A DNA stretch of 38,608 nucleotides from Gnetum montanum (GCA_015680685.1 MNCI01008863.1:641791-680398), one strand, 5' to 3'. Shown: positions 21,900 to 33,610, numbered from the stretch's first letter. Program-made: numbers and translations. The notes: a model not told the origin generated them from the sequence alone.

Positions 21900-24800
21900 T
21901 TTTAGGTAGGCCCCACAATCGACCTTATACTATCTCTTGTGGACCTTTTGTATCTTGCTTCATTGCAAGACCCAAGCGTAATGATCCTTTCAATCCTCAA
22001 CCTTTTGGGAGATGAGGTCCATCTACATACATTATTCCATCATCTCCTATAGGATCGCTACTTTATCCTGAACAACATGCCAGTAGTGGATCCACATGAT
22101 CTTCTTAGTCTGTAATTTTCCTAAGTTAGTCACTTGGGCTTCCAAAAAGGCTTTACAATCTCAGAGATCTCTAATCATGTCCTCCTACCTTTGAGTCTTT
22201 TCCCTTAAGGCCACAACTTCTTTCCATAGGGACTCATTGCACCTCTATAGCTCCGATGAAGTTTTTGTGCACGACATTGCTAAGTTAGTAGTCGTCTCGT
22301 ACAACTTCACAAGTACATTAGACACATAAAAGGAAAGCTTAGGTAAGGAGTCTATCTCCATGTCTCTATTGGGGTTCCACTCCATGGAAGTCACTACACA
22401 AGCATAAAATGCAATCATAAAATAGAACATGGGATAGCCATAATGCAAGCAAAGCCCATGATTGAAGCACATGAAACAAAATCCTTACATATCTTAAGTG
22501 CAACGTGATGCAATCGATTGATGATGTCCTTAGCCATCCCACAAAGGAACTCCACTTTGTCTAGAGTCTCTACCCATGGTTTCACATGAAACATAGGGAT
22601 GGAAGCTTGCACTGGTGGCTCAGGAACTACTATAAGCATAACAATCATCAAAAGGTTAGGATGATAGCCAAAGATAACTAATGAGATATAATGAAAATGT
22701 TAAGGCATAGGCATACCTAGCTCCTCCTCCTCTTCCTCCTTTAAGATGAAGATGGGAGAGGTACCTAGTACTGCCTCACCAAACAAGGCATCTAGATCAT
22801 CTATACCTGCATTGACAAGTCCTTTAATGATAGGTTTCTTTAGGAGTGCCTCTTCTACATGCCTTTGTTCTACCTTCGTAGCAGCTTGGGCTACTATAGC
22901 TTGATGCTTATCTATAATCATAACACATAGAAAACTAGTTAACACATGAAACCATAAAGTAGTCATCAAATTTTAAAACATGAAATAGCCAAATTTAAAC
23001 AAAGCATACTTGAAATTGCCTATTATGATGATGTAAGCTTAAAATTAAGCTTCTTTGGGGTAGGTTGATCTAATACTAGGGATGCCTCCTTCATAGGCCT
23101 CTTGAGTTTTTCCCTAGCCACCCCTTTGGCCTCCATACACCATCATCTAGCATCCTGGACATTAGTGGGAAATGAGAGGGGCTCATCATCATTAGTACTA
23201 TCAAGAGACTCATACTACCTAACATCAAGATTATTAATGGTAATGGATAACATATCATCCATCCCCTCTAGTGGGTTTTGGGCCTACACTATTGAATAAA
23301 TGTGCTTTATCCAAGGCCTAGAAATTTGGCTTGGGTCTTGGAAAATCCATCACCCATTCCTATACACCACCAGAAACTCTGCAAACCTCTTTAGATGATC
23401 TACAAAAAATGCAAAGTGCATATGGATTATTGTAAATGTATCAACATGGAGTCTAAGGATCTCCTCTTGAAGCCTAATAGCCAAAGTAGCCTCCTAATCA
23501 AATTTGATGTCCTCCATTAGGATCTTTTTAAAGGTCCATCCTTGTGCTAGGCCAATTACCTTCTTTTGTGATAGTAGTTTGGGAAATGCATGAGACCTAA
23601 ACAAAGGATATGATTCCTTTGCATCAGGGTTTGTGAAGCTATCCATAAAAATTCTAGAGTGGCCTACATTGGTACTAAGAAACTCTAGAACATCATCATG
23701 ATGGTCCAATTCCCTTAGAATCCTAGTGGAAACCTTTGCCTCATTAGCAGGGACACCAAAAAAGTCATGAAAAATGCCAACACCCACGTCCATGTTCACC
23801 TTCATACCTTGGATGATGGTGCTAAACAACCAACCCTCTCATTGAAGGAGTTAATGACATGTAACATCTTCATAGAGGGAATGGAAGGAATAGGTTCCAT
23901 GAATACATTAAGCAAACATACATGCTAGATGCTTGCTTAAATGTATCTAGGTGCCTATTCCTTTAGTCACTCCTATGTTGATGTCACTTCACCAAACTTC
24001 AAGATGAAGGTATCCTCATGATGTGAACTTGAAAGTGGTATACTGACATCAACCAAGGTGGAAGGTCCTGTGAAGCAATAACCAAAGGTTAGCATCAATA
24101 TGAGCAATTTCAACAACCAAGAAAAAGCAATAGAACACCTAGAGTTGTAAAACACTAAAGCTATATGTTTACCTTTCCTTTTCTTCTACAGTGTGAAGGT
24201 TTTAGCTACAAGGGTTTGATCTTTATCAACATCTATCCACCAGTTGTGCATCATCCTATCATCCTACACTTTTTGTATATGTGGTTAAACTTGGTGGCAT
24301 ATTCATTAAAGTACCCTCTTAACTATTGATACACAACAATTTTAATTTGAAGACTTTTGGTGAATTTGTACAAAGTAGTTTGAGCCACTGTCAGGATTTG
24401 ATCCTTGACGATCAAACCTTGATCATTGACCTTGTACCTCTAAGAAGTTGTAAAATAAATGAAGTTAGGAAAGGTAATCAAGCCAAAATTATAAAATCAT
24501 TACAATAACCATGTTTACCCCTATATATAGTACATGGTGCTAGGTAGGTTTTGGAATAATGTGTGGGCTCTATGCACCACCATCAGAGTATTATCAGTAT
24601 TATACTAAATATACTTTGGCATCATCTAGATCTTTGTAAGGTGATGTGGACTTATGGCATCTTTTGGTCTTCCTATAGTCTTAAGAAGTAGCCTATCAGT
24701 AATGTATTTGGTAATAAGGCCAAATGCCTGAGGCAACAAGATCTCCACAACAACCTCAGCTACATACATGGACACGTGTGACCACAACATCATAGTGAAG

Positions 24801-24935
24801 TTCCTAAGGAGGTAGGCAAGGAAGTCCCTTGCCCTAGGCCAAGATCATAATGAGAGCTTCCCGAAAGGCATGTCATGTGGTGGGGTGTTGGTCTTGGAAT
24901 GACCAATGTAGCACAAGATACCAACTAGCTCTACA
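21900..24935 (-). pseudogene. Antisense multi-exon fossil gene within element C, unrecognised product
   Basis: Six minus-strand coding-like blocks separated by short intron-like gaps with GT-AG ends. E1: 24935-24630. E2: 24440-24173, opening RYKVNDQGLIVKD. E3: from 24067 (GPSTLVDVSIPLSSS) through a long frame (about 23829-23030, with FHDFFGVPANEAKVSTRIL) to LDQPTPKKLNFKL. E4: 22911-22717, ending EEEEEEL. E5: 22629-22489 (PPVQASIPMFHVKPW). E6: 22393 to about 21900, heptad-like (SLWKEVVALREKTQR), probably a coiled coil. Stops inside the blocks are nearly all TAG, TGA or TAA at places explainable by a single transition from CAG, TGG or CAA. It runs against gag/protease. Tat elements are known for antisense extra reading frames, but this one has several introns and I do not recognise the protein. 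A captured host gene is the alternative. Confidence 0.55.
24068..24172 (-). other. Intron-like gap between blocks E2 and E3
   Basis: Donor AAAG|GTAAAC (GT at 24172-24171) and acceptor GCTTCACAG|GAC (AG at 24069-24068), about 105 bp, AT-rich. The other well-supported gaps are 22716-22630 (GTATGC...TTATAG) and 22488-22394 (GTAAGG...GTGTAG). Sizes and borders fit plant introns. Confidence 0.5.
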
Positions 24936-25022
24936 ATGATGAGGATAGACCTAAAAAGACCCTACATGAAGCAAAGCATAAAGAAAACATTATGATTGAT
25001 TGAAATTGCTTAACAAACTTAG

Positions 25023-25445
25023 AAAAAACATCTAAATTATGCAAAGCATGAATAAATTTGGAAAAATAATCTAAACTATGCACAAATTTAGAAAAAGCAT
25101 CTAAGTCATGCATGAACTTGGAAAAAACATGCAAGAGATGCATAAATTTAGCAAATTACATCTACATTATGCATAAATTTAGAAAAAGCATCTAAGTCAT
25201 GCATGAACTTGGAAAAAACATGCAAGAGATGCATAAATTTAGCAAATTACATCTACATTATGCATAAATTTAGAAAAAGAAAGCATACGTTTAGGAAAAA
25301 CATCTAAATTACGAAAAGCATGCATGAATTTAGAAAATACATCTAAACTATAAATAAAGGATAGGAAAAAAACATCTAAATTATGCAAAGCATGAATAAA
25401 TTTGTAAAAATAATCTAAACTATGCACAAATTTAGAAAAAGCATA
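25023..25445. repeat. Minisatellite with 91-bp identical units
   Basis: Built on a word of roughly 30-40 bp (AAATTTAGAAAAAGCAT and variants). Two 91-bp copies, 25084-25174 and 25175-25265, are identical at every base. A segment at 25023-25100 recurs at 25366-25444 with about one difference, so the array has higher-order structure. It lies just beyond the first block of the antisense gene. Confidence 0.85.
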
Positions 25446-26690
25446 ATAAACTTGGACAAAGCCATGTAGCCATAGTAAAAGGCTATTTAAAATAGAAAAA
25501 GCTTTTTCTCTTCTTTTAAAAAAGAAAAATTCAGCATTACATGTTCAAAAAAGAAAAACATAAGTTACACATATCAACCACTTCCATTTCCAAATGGGTA
25601 ATGTACTACAACCATGATTTTACCTTGTTCACATAGCCATAGCCAAAAAATTCATCAAGAATTTTTTGAGTTCCAAATAGAGTGATTCCATCACTTTTTG
25701 AAAGTTTAAATCAAGTCCTATGGACCCATGCTTAGAAAAAATTCAAAACCTTTTCCATTTATGCAGGAAAAATTCATCACTTTGGACAATAATCCAAAAA
25801 AGGCACAAACATCCTTGTTACACATGCTTAGTAAAAAATTCTTAGAAAATTTGTTTTAAGTCTAATTAGAGTGATTCCACCTCAATTGAAAAGCTGAAGC
25901 CAATGCCTGCACAGCCATAACTAGAAAATAGCTAAAACCTTTGTTGTTTCCTTAGAAAAAATTCACAAAATTACATAAAACTACAAAAGTGGCACAAACA
26001 ACCTAATTGGGAAACATTAGAAAAAAAGCCATAACTTCTTCATTTCAAGATCAAATTAAATGAGAAAATAGCCATAGGAAAGATCAAATCAAGGGCTACA
26101 AACCCATAACCTTCAATTTTATAAATGTGTAGCCATTATACCAAAAAAAAAAAAAACACAACATTGCTTGCTTTTTCATGCTAAAACTTCAGAAATCTTA
26201 AAACCTAGATTTGATATAGCCATGGAAACAGTCGAAATAGCCAAAATCATTCAAAGTCATTAAAATTAACACCAAAATAATGGGTTAGGATTTTGTTAAA
26301 ATTTAATTTTAACAAATCCTAAGGCCTAGATTTGAAAAAACGTCCATACCCCAAAATTTTGAAAAAGAAGAAGAAGCATGAAACAGCAAGCCCTATTTTC
26401 AAAATCAAATTTGCATAAGCTAAAGCAATGAAAAAACTATAGATATACATGGAAGCAACCAAAATAAGAGGTGGGATTTCATCAAAATTCCATCTTAATT
26501 CCTCCACTAGAGTAGATTTAGAAAAATGGCCTTAATACATAGGAAGCAAAACACTAGAAAAAACCACAAGAAACAAAGGTAAAAATAGGTAGAATTGCCT
26601 ACCTTGGAGTAGTAAGAGAAGAAGCCTGGATGGAGATGGGCCTAGAAACTTATTCTAACACTTGATCATGTTCATCTACTTTCTAAATCA
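25446..26690. repeat. Duplicated AT-rich segment in element C
   Basis: Two diverged tandem copies, about 25650-25840 and 25850-26030, share in order AAAATTC, AGAGTGATTCCA, AAGCTGAA/AAGTTTAA, CTTAGAAAAAATTC and GGCACAAACA. No gene. A-rich tract at 26141-26157. A purine-rich stretch, AGTAAGAGAAGAAGCCTGG (about 26612-26630), might be a polypurine tract before the 3' LTR-like region. Confidence 0.45.
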
Positions 26691-26699
26691 TAGGTTTTT

Positions 26700-29684
26700 G
26701 CCCCTTTCCCCCCTCGTTGCTTTGGTGCCATGGCAAGCCCAATGCTGGAAATGGCTAAAAATTGAGGATGAGAGATCAATGTTGGCTATGAGGAAGGTGG
26801 GAGGCTTCCACACTAAGAATTGGTTGTTGCTATCATAAGAACCTATACTAGAGCTCTCCTCTAATGCACTATTGATGTAGAATGAAGATTATGATGAAAA
26901 CTTGTGAGATTTGACAATAAAAGCACATCTAAAACCTGAACACACAACTTAAAGCCCTAGCTGCCAATTCAATGCACAATAACTACAAGTGCACTAAAGT
27001 ACAGGGGGGGAAAGCCTAGTTCACATTGGTTTTGGGTGGGAAAAGCCCCACTCTATGCCTTCATTCTTAACCAAAACTTCCATCAACGTTGAGATTTTTG
27101 TCAATTTTAACTCTTAAAACCTTATGGAAACCTTAATCCCATGCATCCATGCTTGGAATACCATGCCTAGTGTGAAAAAATTCCAATTATTTTATAAATT
27201 CATTAGAATTACAAATATTTTTCTATCTTTGGTAACCCAAACCTACCTTTTTCAACCTTGCGTTTCCAAAAGTGGGTAAGACATGAGCAAAGCTAGCTAG
27301 ACACCATGGATTTCCATGTTGAGGTAGTTGTGCCTAGCATGGAAGAAGGGGGGTAACACTCATTATTATATTCCAACACCCATCTAGCATAAGTTTGATC
27401 CCAAAATGGGCCCCATGTAACCTAGAACCCCTCCAAGCACCTTTGGCAACCTTGGAACCCCACCAAACTTTGTCAAAACTAGTTAAAACTAGTTGAAATC
27501 TATGATTTGATGTTTTTCATGCTAGCGGAAGCTTCTTCCATGCTGAGTGTCTCACCATTAGTGTTGATAGATGGGGGGAAGCCAAAAATGACCTATATTG
27601 ATGACCTAATGATCATTTCTTGATGCCTGGTGATCCCTAGGCCCTGCTAGAATCCTCTAGAGCTTCTAAAAGCCTGAAAATTGGTTAAATATGGTACAAA
27701 AATGTCATAACCCTATCATCGCATGATTGGCCACCATGCCCAGCATGGAAGAAAGGGGGGAGATTTCATGAGGCACTTAGAATCTCCAAATTATCAAATC
27801 TTGACATCCAACATTGATTGTCAATACTGACAACCTCGGAGGTTGACATGCATGATTGATTAGCTATTGATTTGGTCTAGATATAACATTCTTCATTGAG
27901 GGAGACCTATTCTATTTTGAACCTTCCACCCTCAGTATGGATGGAAGGGGAAAAGCTTGAAAACACCCTCACAACCTTTAAATGACTAGATCTTGACCTT
28001 AGGCACTAATGGCCAACAACAACAACCCTATGGACACTCATGCATAGCTAGAATGAACATGAAAAGCTAAGAAGACCTTCCCCCTAATTTTCCAAGCTAA
28101 GCATGGAAGACCTAACATGGAAAAATTGGGGGGAGGGGGGGGGGGTGTGGGAAGCTAAAAAATTACCTGATGATCCTTGAAACAACCCCATCTCGACATT
28201 AGATGTCAATAGTCAACACTAGTAATCTTAGGAGCCTACATGCATGACTAAAAGTGATCATAAAGAGCCAAAAAGCTTTCACCAAAATTTTCCATGTTGA
28301 GTATGGAAGCCCTAGCATGGAAAAATGTTGGGAAGCCAAAAAATTACCTAATTCCCTTAAAAAAATCAAATTTTATCAAGTATCAGCAATTGATGCTAGC
28401 AACCTTAAAAACCACTTAGGGATGCCCAAAACTACTAAATTTTGACATGGATCCATAGCCGTTGACCTTGACAAATCTAAAATATGACATGCATGGTTAA
28501 TTGTGATTTGAATCAGTCTAGATCTAAGATTCTTTCTTCTTCCATGCTAGAGTAACTCTCCTAGTGTGGAAACAAGGGGGAAAAGCTACTTTTCCACTTT
28601 TGGTGACAAGATTGCACTCCCAAAAGCTAAAGATCTATGCCAGAGAAGCCCAAGACCTTATTGCCTCAAGATTCTTCTTTTTTGACCTCATTCCAATCTC
28701 TAAAATCCATTCCCCCATTCTTCCATGTTGGAGTAACTCCTCTAACATAGAAATATGTGGGAAGACCTTAAGTACCCTTAAAAAACCTTCAAACCTGCTT
28801 GAAATTAGTTGGAAACTTGCAGAATTCAAGTCTATAGTCCTTGGGGCCTAGAAACCTAGTCAAAATGCCTCTAAATCACTATGAATTCATAAAAACATTT
28901 TCCTCATATTTTTCCATGCTGAGGAGACTATGCCAAGCATGAAAAAAATGGGGGAAAAGTCATTTTGCCACATCTTCACTCAAAATTACCTCAAATTTCC
29001 TCAAAACAAAGTTGGGAGATGCACAAGTTCTAAATCTCAACTCTAGTTTCCTGTTTGGCCATATTTGACATCATTTTTACCTTGATTTTAATTCTCCATG
29101 CTAAACCCACTATTTTCCACATTGGCTAGCATGGAAATAGGGGGAAAGGATTCAAAACTTACTTTTTGACCATTACAAATCTCTGGAGTACCCAATTTTA
29201 ATGGATCTGACCCTACACTACCTTGGGAAGGTCTTGGAACCTTGATTTTGGACCTCTAAGAATCCCAAAACCTATTTTCCTTGGTTTCCACACTAAGGGT
29301 CCCTGTTTCCACATTGAGCCTATCATGGAGGCCTCAAAACACTTGATTTTTAGGTCCAAACAGCCTAGAAATAACCTTGATTAATGTCTGAACTCACCAA
29401 ATAGCCTTGTAGCCTCAAAACATGGCTCACTAAGGCCTAAAACTAGCAAAAACCTAATAATTTTTGGCTTATATTAAATAAAATTTTATCATATATAACC
29501 TATTTTCCCTTATTTTTGCCTCATTGCATAATGTTTTGGCTTATTTTTGCACTTATGTTGCCTTGTTGATATTGTTAACCTTCTATGGCCTTTATACAAC
29601 CGTATATGTTTGTCTTATTGTAGCTCAATTTACCTTTGTTTGGACTTTAAATGATGTCTAATAGTGGGGTTTGACCTTACCTAA
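26700..29684 (+). repeat. Putative 3' LTR region of element C with hairpin/G-run modules
   Basis: About 12 modules of the form TTCCATGYTGAG...CTAGCATGGAA followed by a run of four or more G. Core words sit at about 27166, 27332, 27557, 27738, 27931, 28113, 28311, 28561, 28741, 28934, 29126 and 29320, most of them 165-215 bp apart (one gap is about 250 bp). The two arms are near-complementary, so each module could fold as a hairpin. The related words in 14890-17250 suggest both regions come from the same LTR type. The region is cut at 29684 by element B, so its right end is outside the window. Between modules there is no supported coding frame. Confidence 0.5.
28128..28150 (+). other. G-rich tract (11-G run)
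   Basis: GGGGGGA followed by eleven G and then TGTGGG. Fits a G-quadruplex pattern; the longest G run in the window. It occupies the G-run position of one hairpin module. Confidence 0.7.
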
Positions 29685-30582
29685 TGATGAGCGGTGAGGT
29701 ACCCCTACATTCAACCATACAAATACGAGCATTTCACGCATGATCCAGTCAAATTCCAAGGACTAAGTACTTATGCGTCCTTGTGGAAGAAGGATGGGTT
29801 AATTGATCATTGTCTTCCCAAACTTAGTTGTATGTCATGATTGTATGGTTAAGTAAGATTGAGGCATATGATTTTTATATCTTTTATGTTTTTATGTGAC
29901 TAATTTAGCTTAACTACTCATTAACTAAGTTCTAACTAATCCTAACACAAGCATCTATTCCCACTTGCCATACACATCTTGAACTAGTACAACACTATTG
30001 GGATTACCAAATGCTAATCGTTACTAGGTTAGCAAGCATTACACGCATGCTTGAAGTGGTTGTGCTTGTGTAATTTAACGATTTTCTTAATTGTTCAAAA
30101 TGAATTATTGTGCTAATAACATAAACATAAAATAAAATAAAATAAAATAAAATAAATGCATAAGAAAACAAATCTCAAGTGCTGCAAGGATGAATCAAAG
30201 AGCTCGTCTTTATTGCTGTACACAAGGTGTGCTCAAGTACACAATTTCAAAATAAAGATCTGTCCACACCTAGACCTCCTGCTATGGGCACTTGGAAAAT
30301 ACTCAAACTTTCAAACAGACTACAAGAGTTTCACTACTTGATTGCTAAAAGAATTTCTTCCCTAATTGTGCACCTGGGCACTATTTTTATAGGCTTGGGA
30401 GCAACTACTCTAATAATTAGAGTAACCACTCTAATAATTAGAATAACTACTAAAATAACTACTAGAGTAACCTCTTTATAATTAGAATAAACTACTAGAG
30501 TAACTACTCTAATAATTAGAATAAACCACTAGAGTAACTACTCTAATAATTAGAATAACTACTAGAGTAACAACTCTCATCA
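29685..30582 (-). repeat. 3' LTR of element B
   Basis: 898 bp with TGATGAG at the left and a CTCATCA end at the right. U3 lies at the right; TATA box CCTATAAAAATAG at 30381-30393 (minus), poly(A)-type AATAAAG at 30208-30214 (minus). R/U5 is clearly homologous to element A's LTR, but U3 upstream of TATA is unrelated. Contains an (AAAAT)n run at about 30129-30155. Confidence 0.9.
30400..30576 (-). promoter_or_regulatory. U3 tandem repeat array of element B
   Basis: About five copies of a 30-40 bp unit built from ACTACTCTAATAATTAGA and ACTACTAGAGTA. CTCTAATAATTAGAG is a near-perfect palindrome. It occupies the position that GATATC repeats hold in the LTRs of A and N, immediately upstream of the TATA box, which suggests an enhancer array. 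Confidence 0.65.
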
Positions 30583-30598
30583 TACCCCCATGACTGAA
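30583..30598 (-). other. Polypurine tract of element B
   Basis: Minus strand reads TTCAGTCATGGGGGTA directly before the LTR start TGATGAG. Same motif and place as in N (1770-1784). Confidence 0.75.
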
Positions 30599-32520
30599 TG
30601 AAAACTCGTCCTTGAGTTCCTTATAAAATATTGGGAAGATATGGGATTATTGACTAATTGATAATTGACAGTGGAATGGGATGACAGACTCAACGTGCCT
30701 AGTGAACAAATCAATAAGCATATTACAACATTAGTATTCATGACCATTGTGCTGAATACTTGTACATAAATGACATCCAAGCCTTTATTTGACAGCTTGA
30801 AGAGAAAAAGAGAGAAAGAAAATGAAGTGTGTTACTGCCAATGCTAAGATTGTGCCTTCTATTGTTTATCCATAGCCATGCCACCAGACTTGCTCCTTTC
30901 ATAAATTCTCTAGTTTTGGTCCATCTTGAGTGCTTTCTCCAAGCCCATTCCATTGTTTGTATGATCACCATCTGCACACACAACATAGTCACACATGAAC
31001 AAGGATAGATAATCCACAATGTAGTTGATACCTTGCCTCGATATGAAGCGCATTGGTTGAGTTCTGATTATGGCATAAACTAGTTCAGAGATTTATCACT
31101 GGCAACTACCCAAGGTGTAGGGGTTAGGAAATTAGTAAAATTAAAAAAATTAAAAAATTTATGCCAGGGCCCCCACGACTAAGAGTGAACCTCCGGTAGC
31201 TATAAGATGGAAAAACATGAGGAACAAGAAAGATGAAAAATATCAACGACAAGCCCAATAAAGTGGATGTCATGGATAGGGATGAAACAAGAAATTATTA
31301 ATTGTGGGAAATGTTTAAGGGAAAGAAGTTAATAATTGCACCGAAAAGAAATGCTAATGGGTCCTCCCCAAAGCAGGCTCATGCCCTTTATGCCCTAACA
31401 AACCCACAAACCAAAGAGTCCATAGGTTCTATGAATGTCATTTGGAAGCAAGAGTTAAAAACTTACCTACAAGAATTCACCAAAGAAAAAAGATGCATAA
31501 ACCCAGAACGAACTAATGATAAAATTGGAAATGAGGTGGGAAAATGGGGAGAAAGCTGGAGAGGAGAGAATGGAATGAAATCCCAAGAACAAGGTTGTGT
31601 AAAGTCTCTTGTGTATTTTATGGTTAATATGACTGAGTAGAACTCATTCCAAATCCAAACTCAGAAAAACCACATCTAGTGACCTTGCATCATCACACTT
31701 GACCAATCCATCCACTTGAAGCAACAAGAATGCTTCCACAAAGAGTCACCACCATTTCGAGGAGAGAAAGATGGAGAAGCAGGAAGGGAGAAAGGGTCTT
31801 AGTTAGAGGGAACCTTTAGGCATGGGTAACATGTCTTTCCAGTTCCATAACTAGTGCTTGTAGCCCATATTGCTTTATTATGTCTAAGGGTTGTGCTTTG
31901 AATTCTCAAATTTTATTTATTTATTTATTGTTTTTTTGTGAGAACCACATCATGCAAAGACTTATTTTTATTCACTCAGCTTTCCAATTTTTGAACAATG
32001 TCAGAATGGCGGAAAACCCAGGAACAAGCATCCAAGCACCCAAGAGAATGGCCAACACCAATGCATTGAATCCCCTTGAAGTCACACCCTTTTCATCCTT
32101 TGAGTCTTTCCTTGGTTTGAAAAATACCCAACCACCAATTCATTAACAAGTTTACTTAGAAAAATGGGATTGTACAGTTCCAAGCCAAAGGAGACCATAG
32201 AGTTCTATGGATGAGTGGACGATGTGGACTCATTGCCTATTTTACCAAAAGAACCATACCTTAATATTAGCATCATAATTCAAAGGTAAAAACCAAACAT
32301 TAATAATTAATATGATATAATTCAATCCACCATCATGAGAACTTATTAGATGAAGAATAAAAGTAAATCAAGTAAACAAAGAAATAGTAAAAACATGAAC
32401 GATGATGTAAAACAAAAATAAGAAAAGTTGAAAGAATGTGTAAAATAAAAATTCAAAAATAATTGAGGGCCTAAAATTCAAAAATAACTGATGATTGTAA
32501 TAATTTTAATTGGAAAACTT
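30599..32520 (-). mobile_element. Element B post-pol region
   Basis: 30660-31640 is the reverse-complement relative of element A 1-950. On the minus strand around 31090-30910 it encodes the QPMRFISRQG and GLEKALKMD tracts shared with A. 31640-32520 contains matches to the N spacer (3600-4360) but no supported gene. Internal polypurine-like motif at 31164-31185. As in A, the frame is broken by stops, so an extra gene here remains a proposal. Confidence 0.6.
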
Positions 32521-32549
32521 ATTCAATCCTCCTTNTTAAGCTCATGAAA

Positions 32550-33610
32550 AGGTTTGGTTTGTTGCACGTTGACCAAAAGTTTCTTATCTAGGCTCTTAGG
32601 TTTATATATTGTCATGGCCCTAAAGGAAAAGTTGTATAAATAATATAAGGTCCTTTCCATAGTGTTTGAAATTTAGTACGTTATGGAAAATGTGTGGGAT
32701 TCTAGTAGAGAACCTTATCTCCTGGCAGATATTTAACTTTCCTAATTCTTAGGTTATGATGTTGCTTATTGAATGCCTTGTGCAATTCATTAGATGATAG
32801 GGAAGCTGGTCGATTTTCATTTAGCAAATTAAGGGTTACTAACCATTGTTTCTGTGCTAGGTCAAGGTCAAGGTTGAGGTCACATGCCATGGATAATGTA
32901 CGGAGCTTAGTTTGAATGGGAAGCATTGGTAATTTACTGTACACTAACTCATAGGGAGAGTAGCCTGTAGGGAGTTTCCATGTGGAGCAGTATGCTCAAA
33001 GAGCATTGTTCAGTTTAGTGCTCTAGTCTCACCTAAGCTTGCTAATAGTTCTTGTCAATATTTTCATAATACCCCTATTGGTGGCTTTGGCTTGATTGTT
33101 CACTTGGGGGTGGTATGGTGCTGTCAGTTTGTGTTCAACCCCTAAGCGTTGCATTAATTTCCAAAAAGTTGCACCTATGAAGTGTGTACCATTGTCTAAA
33201 ATAAGTGCATGCAACACACCAAACCTATTTATGATTTGTTGTTGAACAAATCATGCAGCTGTAGATGATGTACAGTCCTTAACAGTAGTTTCTTTTGCCC
33301 ATTTTTTTAGGTAATCATCAACAACAATAATATAAGCTTTTCCATTGGACATTGGTGTAATTGGCCTCATAAAATCAATTCTTCAAATGTTGAAGGGTTC
33401 TAACAGTTGAATACATTGTTGCGGACCCTCCATTCTAGCAGTCATTCCCCCATCACATTGATAGCACTCACAAGATTGGATGAAATGATGGGCATCCTGA
33501 AATAATGTAGGCCAATAATATCCTACAAGCAAGATCTTGATGGTCATTCGTCTCCCAGTGTAATGACCCCCACAAGGACCCTCATGAGCATCTTGGAGAA
33601 CTCGTAGTTG
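32550..33610 (-). pseudogene. Integrase of element B, catalytically dead
   Basis: Would join element DNA into the host chromosome. On the minus strand: an HHCC zinc-binding region (about 33600-33430, HEGPCGGHYTG then SCECYQC); catalytic core with first Asp in VVDDY (about 33311-33326), second Asp in LDNGTHF (33189-33200) and, exactly 35 residues further, the position of the catalytic Glu, which reads Lys (codon AAA at 33086-33088, in NNQAKATNR). The C-terminal part (32944-32702, LPGDKVLY) and a GPY-type tract (WKGPYIIYTTF, about 32670-32630) follow. Stops interrupt the frame at about 33260 and 33030-32950. Family type is Athila/Tat branch; there is no chromodomain. Confidence 0.85.

Larger units (their letters stand above)
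14890..29684 (+). mobile_element. Element C: Tat-lineage-like Ty3/gypsy element, pol-less, with antisense gene
   Basis: Plus-strand gag (17446-19560) and protease (19936-20580) are preceded by an LTR-like region with a TATA box (15483) and a possible primer site (16253-16272). They are followed by an antisense multi-exon fossil (24935-21900) and by a second LTR-like region (26700-29684) sharing hairpin-type TAGTGTGGAAG / TAGCATGGAAG words with the first. Tat-lineage elements such as Grande and Retand are known to carry extra, often antisense, reading frames between pol and the 3' LTR. Here reverse transcriptase, RNase H and integrase are not detectable. Exact LTR borders and target duplications were not found, so extent is approximate; element B interrupts its right end. 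Confidence 0.5.

Noticed and set aside
24931-25427. Minus-strand frames with repeating FSKFMHAL-like peptides as a repeat protein
   Set aside because: They are translations of the minisatellite; no start context, and frames break with the unit length.
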